In this document: one piece after another, positions 32,731 through 37,539 of the stretch
Numbering within the stretch: position 1 is the first letter of the stretch
Layout: the number at the start of each line of letters is the position of its first letter
Assembly: GCA_019635965.1 (NCBI GenBank)
Contig: JAHBYK010000020.1
Location: forward strand, 1 to 37,539
Origin: Parvibaculum sp.
GTDB taxonomy: Bacteria; Pseudomonadota; Alphaproteobacteria; Parvibaculales; Parvibaculaceae
Reading direction: 5' to 3'
Length of the DNA stretch: 37,539 nucleotides
Position numbers and translations under genes: made by a program
Notes under the pieces: generated by a model
What the model saw: the letters and a program-made list of their open reading frames with translations, nothing else
Told to the model about the DNA's origin: nothing
Databases searched by the model: none

Positions 32731-34290
32731 GTGGCCGGGGACGAGGAACAGCAGAAGATCGCCGCCTTCCTGTCGAAACCGGAAGCCTATGGCCTGCCGC
32801 CGGACGAGACGGTGGTCCATATCGAAACCCATGCCTCGCATGTCTTTCTCGCCGGCACCCGCGCCTACAAGCTCAAGAAGCGGGTGAAATACACATTCCT
32901 CGACTTCTCGACGCTCGAAAGGCGGAAGGCCGCCTGCGAGAGCGAGCTGGAACTGAACCGCCGCACCGCGCCGGAAATCTATCTGCGCGTGGTGCCGCTG
33001 CGCCGGACGGGCGGGAGCTTCCGGCTCGACGGCGCGGAGGGCGAGATTGCCGACTGGCTTGTCGAGATGATGCGCTTCGGCGATGACGGATTGCTGGCGA
33101 AGAAGGCCGACCGGGGCGAACTGCCGCCCGGCATGGTGGAAGACCTCGCACGAGGCATCGCCGCCTTTCACCGCAAGGCGGAGGTGCGGCGCGACTTTGG
33201 CGGCGCGGCGAACTTCCTCAAGATCGTCGAAGGCAGCGCCGAGGACATGAAACCGTTGCTCGGGAAGGTGCTCGATGCGGAGAGGGCCGCCCGCGTGACA
33301 GAGCGGAGCCGGGCGCTTATCGGGACACACCGGGGACTGCTCGACCGGCGGCGCGAGGCGGGGCTTGTGCGGCATTGTCATGGCGACCTCCATCTCGGCA
33401 ATGTGACGGAGATTGACGGACACCCGGTGATCTTCGACTGCATCGAGTTCAGCGATCATATTGCGCGGATCGACGTGCTTTACGATCTCGCCTTCCTGCT
33501 GATGGATCTCGCCTTCCGCGCCGCGAGGGATACGAGGCTCAAGAGCTTTGCGAACCGCGCGCTCAACACCTATCTCGATCGCCTGACACAAGATGAAATC
33601 GGCGCGGCGCTGGAAGGGCTGGCGCTGCTGCCGCTCTTCATGGCGACGCGGGCGGTGGTGCGCGCCAAGGTGACGGCAGTGCAGGCGAAGGACGAGGCGG
33701 CGAAACGCCATGCCAATGCCTATCTCCAGTTCGCGGAAATGCTTCTCACGCCCGCGCCACAACGCCTTGTTGCCATTGGCGGATTGTCGGGCACGGGAAA
33801 ATCGACCGTGGCAAAAGGGGTTGCCGCACGCCTCGGCGGACCTGCAGGGGCCGTGCATCTCAGAAGCGACATCATCCGCAAACGGATGTTCGGTGCGGCG
33901 CCGCTCGAACGCCTGCCGCAAGCGGCCTATGCGCCGGGCGCCGGTGCGCGCGTTTACGGGGAGATGCTGCGGCTTGCGGACACGGCGCTCGGCGCGGGCG
34001 CGAGCGTGGTGCTCGATGCCGTTTTTGCGCGGGAGGAAGAACGCGCAAGGGCGGCGGGGCTCGCACCGGCGCGCGGCCTTACCTTCACCGGGCTCTGGCT
34101 CGAAGCACCGGCGGCGCTGCTGGAGGCGCGCGTCAAGGCGCGCGAGGCACGGGGCGATGATCCCTCCGATGCTGGCGTCGAGGTGCTCAGGCGGCAGCTT
34201 TCCTCTGACATCGGCAGGATGGACTGGACCCGCGTCGATGCTTCCGGCACGCCGGAGGAGGTGTTGAAGGCGGCGCTGGAGACGTGCTGA
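32731..34290 (+). CDS. Two-domain protein: aminoglycoside-phosphotransferase-like kinase fused to a P-loop kinase
   Basis: A GTG start at 32731 gives 519 residues. The N-terminal half (about 1-335) is an APH/choline-kinase-like fold: VFLAGTRAYKLKKRVKYTFLDFS near the ATP lobe, then the catalytic HGDLHLGN (217-224) and IFDCIEF with the metal Asp236. The C-terminal half (about 342-519) is a zeta-toxin/shikimate-type P-loop kinase with Walker A GGLSGTGKST (350-359), VHLRSDIIRKRMFG and VVLDAVFAREEERARA. The joint arrangement is known from COG2187/COG0645-type fusions, found in proteobacteria. The substrate is unknown; small-molecule phosphorylation by one or both halves is likely. It probably shares a transcript with the CDF gene. 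Confidence 0.85.
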   Translation: MAGDEEQQKIAAFLSKPEAYGLPPDETVVHIETHASHVFLAGTRAYKLKKRVKYTFLDFSTLERRKAACESELELNRRTAPEIYLRVVPLRRTGGSFRLDGAEGEIADWLVEMMRFGDDGLLAKKADRGELPPGMVEDLARGIAAFHRKAEVRRDFGGAANFLKIVEGSAEDMKPLLGKVLDAERAARVTERSRALIGTHRGLLDRRREAGLVRHCHGDLHLGNVTEIDGHPVIFDCIEFSDHIARIDVLYDLAFLLMDLAFRAARDTRLKSFANRALNTYLDRLTQDEIGAALEGLALLPLFMATRAVVRAKVTAVQAKDEAAKRHANAYLQFAEMLLTPAPQRLVAIGGLSGTGKSTVAKGVAARLGGPAGAVHLRSDIIRKRMFGAAPLERLPQAAYAPGAGARVYGEMLRLADTALGAGASVVLDAVFAREEERARAAGLAPARGLTFTGLWLEAPAALLEARVKAREARGDDPSDAGVEVLRRQLSSDIGRMDWTRVDASGTPEEVLKAALETC

Positions 34291-34347
34291 GCTGGACCGC
34301 CCCGGCGGTTGGCACAAGCGGGGGGCAAGCCTCCCGGCAATCAACGG

Positions 34348-34363
34348 GTTGTCACTTGACAAC
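34348..34363. promoter_or_regulatory. Perfect inverted repeat (operator candidate) before the small cassette
   Basis: GTTGTCA and TGACAAC form a perfect 7-bp inverted repeat around a CT centre. The right half contains the -35 hexamer TTGACA (34356-34361) of the downstream promoter. The site fits autorepression by the HTH partner protein encoded at 34661-35182. Confidence 0.65.
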
Positions 34364-34384
34364 TAACTTGTGATTTCCTATTCT
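34356..34384 (+). promoter_or_regulatory. Sigma70-type promoter of the small two-gene cassette
   Basis: The -35 is a consensus TTGACA (34356-34361), the spacer is exactly 17 bases (34362-34378), and the -10 is TATTCT (34379-34384), which matches four of six positions of TATAAT. The predicted start at about 34391 is only six bases from the ATG at 34397, so the transcript would have a nearly absent leader. Confidence 0.65.
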
Positions 34385-34396
34385 CAATGAGGAAGA

Positions 34397-34654
34397 ATGT
34401 CCGGAAGAGGGCGGCATCCGCATAAGGAGATCGAGCAGGCCATTCGCTTTGCCGAGGAAGCAGGGTGGAGCTTCGTGAAGGGAAGAGGCCATTGTTTCGG
34501 TTATCTGCGCTGTCCCTGGAATGACGAGACATGCAGGTGCGGCGAGTTCTGCCAGTTCTCGATATGGAGTACGCCGCGATCCCCGGAGAACCATGCGAGG
34601 CAAATCCGGCGCCTTGTCGAACATTGCAAATATATGCAGGACAACCGGGATTGA
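34397..34654 (+). CDS. Small Cys-rich HicA-like protein, possible toxin
   Basis: The 85-residue protein shows the order helix (HKEIEQAIRFAEEAG, 9-23), strand (WSFVKGR), strand (HCFGYLRC), strand (FCQFSIWS) and helix (PENHARQIRRLVEHC, 63-77). This matches the alpha-beta-beta-beta-alpha fold of HicA mRNA-interferase toxins. GRGHCF places a His at 32 where HicA has its catalytic His in G-S-H. Four cysteines (39, 46, 48, 52) form a compact cluster, an addition not usual in HicA, and may bind a metal or form disulfides. GAGGAAG precedes the ATG. It lies six bases before the 173-aa partner. The identification as a toxin is by fold pattern and context only. Confidence 0.6.
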   Translation: MSGRGRHPHKEIEQAIRFAEEAGWSFVKGRGHCFGYLRCPWNDETCRCGEFCQFSIWSTPRSPENHARQIRRLVEHCKYMQDNRD

Positions 34655-34660
34655 CTGGAA

Positions 34661-35182
34661 ATGACCATGTCCTTGTATGAGTTCGAAATGATCTTCTCTC
34701 TCGCCGGGCCTTTCGGCGATCCCGACGATATCGTCAACGCGCTGTTCGAGGCGGGTTGCGACGATGCGATTATCGGTGTGGCAAAGCGCGACAGGATCGG
34801 CCTTGGCTTTGCGCGAGAGGCAAAGAGCGCCGGGCAGGCGATGGCCGCTGCTGAGCGCGAAGTGCGGAAGGCGCTGAGCGGGGCGGAACTGATCGAAGTA
34901 AGGCCCGACCTTGTCAATCTCAGCGATATGGCGGAGAGGCTCGGCTATTCGCGGCAAAACATGCAGAAATATGCGTCAGGCAATGGCGGTTCCTTCCCCC
35001 ATCCGGCGCATGTGGGCGCGCCGGATGTCTGGCATTTCTACGATGTGCTGCTCTGGCTGCGCGATGAAAAGCAGGTGGCAGTGGATGGGACGCTGATCGA
35101 AGTTTCCTTTGCCGCGGCCGAAATCAACGCCCGGCTCCAGAGCGAACGTCTGGCCATTCAGCAACGGCGGATTGCCATCTAG
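34661..35182 (+). CDS. HTH-containing partner protein, possible antitoxin/autoregulator
   Basis: The 173-residue protein has a probable alpha/beta N-terminal domain (about 1-80). It contains YEFEMIFSLAGPFGDPDDIVNALFEAGCDDAIIGVAKRDRIGLGFAREAKSAGQAMAAAEREVRKAL, whose strand-helix-strand-strand-helix pattern resembles the HicB-like or ferredoxin-like fold. A helix-turn-helix follows at about 85-107 (LVNLSDMAERLGYSRQNMQKYASG). The next part, FPHPAHVGAPDVWHFYDVLLWL, is typical of MerR/AlpA-like wings. The C-terminal helix (about 150-173) is basic. Coupling by a six-base gap to the 85-aa gene, together with the inverted repeat in the promoter, suits an antitoxin that represses its own operon. An alternative start is ATG 34667. 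It may also be a plain DNA-binding regulator with no toxin. Confidence 0.6.
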   Translation: MTMSLYEFEMIFSLAGPFGDPDDIVNALFEAGCDDAIIGVAKRDRIGLGFAREAKSAGQAMAAAEREVRKALSGAELIEVRPDLVNLSDMAERLGYSRQNMQKYASGNGGSFPHPAHVGAPDVWHFYDVLLWLRDEKQVAVDGTLIEVSFAAAEINARLQSERLAIQQRRIAI

Positions 35183-35226
35183 CCATGCCGCTGGCGCTGG
35201 CCGACGCCTTCCACTAGATTGCGCCC

Positions 35227-35982
35227 ATGACCCAGATTGACAATGCAGACCGGAAAACGCTGATCCTGACCGGCGCGAGCCGCGGCATCGGCCATGCCAC
35301 GGTGAAACGATTTTCGAGCGCGGGCTGGCGCGTCATCACCTGTTCGCGGCAGCCCTTCCCGGAGGATTGCCCCTGGGAGGCGGGCCCAGAAGACCACATC
35401 CAGGTCGATCTTGCCGATGTGAAGAACACGGAGGCCGCGATTGCCGAAATGCGCGAGCGGCTGAAGGATCAGGGCGGGCGGCTTCATGCGCTTGTCAACA
35501 ATGCGGCGATTTCGCCGAAAGGGCCCGGCGGCTCGCGGCTCGGCGTTTTCGATACGGATGTCGAGACCTGGTACAAGGTCTTTCAGGTCAATTTCTTTGC
35601 CCCGGTCATGCTGGCGCGCGGGCTGGTGGAAGAATTGAAGGCGGCGCAGGGATCGGTCGTCAACGTGACCTCGATCGCGGGCGAGCGCGTGCATCCCTTT
35701 GCGGGCTCGGCCTATGCGACATCGAAGGCGGCGCTGGCGGCGCTGACGCGCGAAATGGCCTCCGAATTCGGCCGCCTCGGCGTTCGCGTCAACGCGATCG
35801 CGCCGGGCGAGATCGACACGGCGATCCTCTCGCCGGGAACGGACAAGATCGTCGCGGAAATCCCGATGCGCCGCCTCGGCACGCCGGAAGAAGTCGCCCG
35901 CACGATCTATTTTCTGTGCACGGACCAGTCGAGCTATGTGAACGGCGCGGAAATCCAGATCAATGGCGGCCAGCACGTTTGA
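35227..35982 (+). CDS. SDR-family oxidoreductase
   Basis: The 251-residue protein shows the classical motifs: ILTGASRGIGHATV (about 15-28, cofactor), NNAAISPKG (about 89-97), Ser in VVNVTSIAGERVHPF, and YATSKAALAALTREMASEFGRLGVRVNAIAPGEIDTAILS with Tyr-x3-Lys. The end, SSYVNGAEIQINGGQHV, is typical of FabG-like dehydrogenases. The residue after the Gly-rich turn suggests NADP preference, though this is not conclusive. The substrate is unknown. It stands alone after the cassette, with a 44-base gap, and is followed by the palindromic repeat element. Confidence 0.87.
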   Translation: MTQIDNADRKTLILTGASRGIGHATVKRFSSAGWRVITCSRQPFPEDCPWEAGPEDHIQVDLADVKNTEAAIAEMRERLKDQGGRLHALVNNAAISPKGPGGSRLGVFDTDVETWYKVFQVNFFAPVMLARGLVEELKAAQGSVVNVTSIAGERVHPFAGSAYATSKAALAALTREMASEFGRLGVRVNAIAPGEIDTAILSPGTDKIVAEIPMRRLGTPEEVARTIYFLCTDQSSYVNGAEIQINGGQHV

Positions 35983-36025
35983 TCCGCTGCTCACGTCTGA
36001 AGCCTGACTTTTCCAAATTCAGAAT

Positions 36026-36111
36026 TGTCATCCCGGCGAAAGCCGGGACCCGTCTGGCGGTGCGTGAATTTGCGGACGGGCCCATGGACCCCGGCTTACG
36101 CCGGGGTGACA
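36026..36111. repeat. REP-like palindromic intergenic repeat
   Basis: The element begins TGTCATCCCGGC (36026-36037) and ends GCCGGGGTGACA (36100-36111), reverse complements of each other with one T/C change. Each end also forms its own short hairpin: CCCGGC-GAAA-GCCGGG near the start and CCCCGGC-TTAC-GCCGGGG near the end. The middle, about 45 bases, is not symmetric. This is the widespread 'TGTCATCCCGGC' repeat of alphaproteobacterial intergenic regions. It lies between the SDR stop (35982) and the convergent gene ending at 36142, where it may stop transcription in both directions. Confidence 0.8.
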
Positions 36112-36141
36112 GAGAGGGGGCAACACCGCCCCCGGCACGCC

Positions 36142-36558
36142 TCACATCGTGAAAATCACCGCGCTCTGGCTGTCGCGGATCACGGCACTGGTGCTCACCG
36201 TGAAGGTCGAGACGATATAGCCCGTCGCATTCTCGAAAATGCCGCTGCCGCCCTGTACCTCGCGGATGACGCAGCCTTGCTGGATATCGTCTTCTTCCGT
36301 GTCCTCGATGAAGCCTTCGCCGCGCGTCTCATACTGAATGGTGCCTGCACCGAAGCTGATTTCGCCGGTCTCGGTGAAGCCGCCATATTCGTTCGTCTCG
36401 ACCACGGCATTGAGATAGGCGCTGTGGCCGTTTTGCGCGAGCACGGGGTTGGAGGCGGCCGGAATGGCGGCGACGGATGAAATCGTCATCCGCTCGCCCA
36501 TCTCGTCTTCCGGCGCGACCGTGCCCTCGAAGGTGAGCTGATAGCGAAGTTCGGGCAT
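36142..36558 (-). CDS. Beta-rich hypothetical protein
   Basis: The 138-residue protein has no signal peptide and no hydrophobic helix. It is made of alternating hydrophobic and polar strands (PELRYQLTFEGTVAPEDE, ERMTISSVAAIP, SAYLNAVVETNEYGGF, GEISFGAGTIQYETRGEGFIED, GCVIREVQGGSGIFENATGYIVSTFTVS). The GEGFIED and VQGGSGIFENATGYI segments recall allene-oxide-cyclase/dirigent-type beta barrels, but the likeness is weak and the family is not certain. The ATG overlaps the stop codon of the aminotransferase by one base on the same strand (36558), so the two are translationally coupled. The pair may act in one pathway. I cannot assign a reaction. Confidence 0.65.
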   Translation of the reverse strand: MPELRYQLTFEGTVAPEDEMGERMTISSVAAIPAASNPVLAQNGHSAYLNAVVETNEYGGFTETGEISFGAGTIQYETRGEGFIEDTEEDDIQQGCVIREVQGGSGIFENATGYIVSTFTVSTSAVIRDSQSAVIFTM

Positions 36559-37538
36559 CAGGCGGACCGCAGACCTTGCTTCGTCACATGGGCTTCCACC
36601 TCGTCGAGCGCCTTTTCCACCGCGTCGAACATCGCGTTCACCTGTTCCGTGGTGATGATGAGCGGCGGGCAGAAGGCGACGATGTCGCCCGCCAGCGCGC
36701 GGAGGATGAGCCCGTGGCGCTGCGCGGCGGCGACAACCGCGGCGCCGATGGCGGCGGCGGGATCGAAGCCGCGCTTGCCGGATTTGTCCGCCACGAGTTC
36801 GACCGCGCCGATGAGGCCGCAGGCGCGGGCATGTCCCACCAGCGGATGATCGGCGAGGCGGGCGACGCGCGCCTCGAAAGCGGGCTGCACCGAGCGGACA
36901 TGGCCGACGATATTGCGCTTCTCGTAGATTTCGAGTGTCTTCGCGGCAATGGCGGCGCCGACCGGATGCGCCGTATAGGTGAAGCCGTGACCGAATGTGC
37001 CGATCTTTTTGCTCTCGTCGATCATCGCCTGATACATCTCCTCGCCGACCGTCACGGCGGCGATGGGAAAGTAAGCGGATGAGAGGGCCTTGGCGACCGA
37101 GATCGAATCCGGCTTCATGTTGAAGGTCTGCGACCCGAACATGCTGCCGGTGCGCCCGAAGCCGCAGATCACTTCATCGGCGATGAAATAGATGTCGTAT
37201 TTCTTCAAGACCGCCTGGATCTTCTCGAAATAGCCGGCCGGCGGCACGACGACACCGCCAGCACCCATGATCGGCTCGGCGATGAAGGCCGCGACCGTCT
37301 CGGGGTCTTCGCGGATGATCGTCTCTTCGAGGTTCTTCGCAAGCCGCGTGGTGAACTCGTCCTCCGTTTCGCCGGGCTCCGCATAGCGGTAGTAATGCGG
37401 GCAGTCGGTATGGATGACGCCCGCCATCGGCAGGTCGAAATCGCGGTGATTGGCGGGAAGGCCCGTGAGCGACGCGGATGCGACGGTGACGCCGTGATAG
37501 CCGCGGATGCGCGAGATGAATTTCTTCTTCTTCGTGCG
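36558..37538 (-). CDS. Class III PLP-dependent aminotransferase, C-terminal part
   Basis: The gene runs off the window end; the first codon inside begins at 37538, and about 326 codons are present. The visible part starts FISRIRGYHGVTVASASLTGLP and continues with EPIMGAGGVVVPPAGYFEKIQAVLKKYDIYFIADEVICGFGRTGSMFGSQTFNMKPDSISVAKALSSAYFPIAAV. Here Asp in ADEV contacts PLP, and Lys in VAKAL is the Schiff-base residue. GHGFTYTAHPVGAAIAAKTLEIYE follows. This is the omega-amino-acid:pyruvate / aspartate-aminotransferase-family (class III) type, acting on amines or beta-amino acids. The internal Met at 37427 is not the start, since the conserved domain extends upstream of it. Its last base overlaps the start of the next gene (36558). 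Confidence 0.93.
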   Translation of the reverse strand, partial: RTKKKKFISRIRGYHGVTVASASLTGLPANHRDFDLPMAGVIHTDCPHYYRYAEPGETEDEFTTRLAKNLEETIIREDPETVAAFIAEPIMGAGGVVVPPAGYFEKIQAVLKKYDIYFIADEVICGFGRTGSMFGSQTFNMKPDSISVAKALSSAYFPIAAVTVGEEMYQAMIDESKKIGTFGHGFTYTAHPVGAAIAAKTLEIYEKRNIVGHVRSVQPAFEARVARLADHPLVGHARACGLIGAVELVADKSGKRGFDPAAAIGAAVVAAAQRHGLILRALAGDIVAFCPPLIITTEQVNAMFDAVEKALDEVEAHVTKQGLRSA

Positions 37539-37539
37539 G

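Noticed and set aside
34296..34309. ACCGCC-CC-GGCGGT hairpin after the kinase-fusion gene as a terminator
   Set aside because: The loop of two bases is too short, and no T tract follows.
32665..34362. 565-codon minus-strand frame opposite the kinase fusion
   Set aside because: The plus strand has two kinase domains with complete motifs; the minus frame has none.

Overview
The window is GC-rich, densely coded chromosomal DNA from an alphaproteobacterium. Supporting signs are the TIGR02301-type secreted protein, the order histone-deacetylase-like / xseB / ispA / dxs / tlyA / rRNA methyltransferase, the aroC-fabI-dnaJ-like-pdxH neighbourhood, and a palindromic intergenic repeat of the TGTCATCCCGGC type. 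A Parvibaculum-like lineage would fit the acyl-CoA and hydroxy-acid catabolic flavour, but the sequence alone cannot prove a genus. I saw no rRNA, tRNA, insertion sequence, prophage or CRISPR array. No stretch longer than about 190 bases lacks a gene.

Layout. Positions 1-7.5 kb: the 3' end of a thiamine-diphosphate enzyme with a strong terminator, two small conserved proteins, a nitronate-monooxygenase-like flavoprotein behind a clear promoter/operator, a periplasmic PQQ-type sugar dehydrogenase, a divergent dienelactone-hydrolase/HxlR pair, and a minus-strand operon SDR-MarR-L-lactate dehydrogenase. Positions 7.6-13.6 kb: a small secreted protein, the zinc regulator zur with a Zur-box-like site, an SRAP (YedK/HMCES) DNA-crosslink protein, a CorC/HlyC-type membrane protein, a D-2-hydroxyacid dehydrogenase-like flavoprotein and a class C beta-lactamase-fold hydrolase. 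Positions 13.7-20 kb: a VOC protein, threonylcarbamoyl-AMP synthase, an acyl-CoA dehydrogenase translationally coupled to a GltS-type symporter, and an MBL-fold hydrolase. Positions 20-26.2 kb: a plus-strand run of deacetylase-like protein, xseB, ispA, dxs, tlyA and a 23S/tRNA uracil-C5 methyltransferase. ispA and dxs supply isoprenoid precursors, while tlyA and the methyltransferase modify RNA. Positions 26.2-31 kb: a minus-strand housekeeping set (small membrane protein, aroC, fabI, DnaJ-like, Sel1-repeat protein, glycine-zipper lipoprotein). Positions 31-37.5 kb: pdxH, a CDF metal transporter preceded by three Pho-box-like repeats, a two-domain kinase fusion, a small two-gene cassette resembling a HicA/HicB-type toxin-antitoxin module, an SDR, a palindromic repeat, a beta-rich hypothetical protein and the 3' part of a class III aminotransferase.

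The best candidate for something little described is the cassette at about 34.34-35.18 kb. It holds an 85-residue Cys-rich protein with a HicA-like alpha-beta-beta-beta-alpha pattern and a 173-residue partner with a helix-turn-helix. A consensus-like promoter overlaps a perfect inverted repeat just upstream. The other notable signals are regulatory: a nitronate-monooxygenase promoter whose -10 overlaps a long palindrome, a Zur box before zur, and three 11-bp-phased TGTCA repeats before the CDF gene. All functional statements come from reading the sequence; no database search was run.
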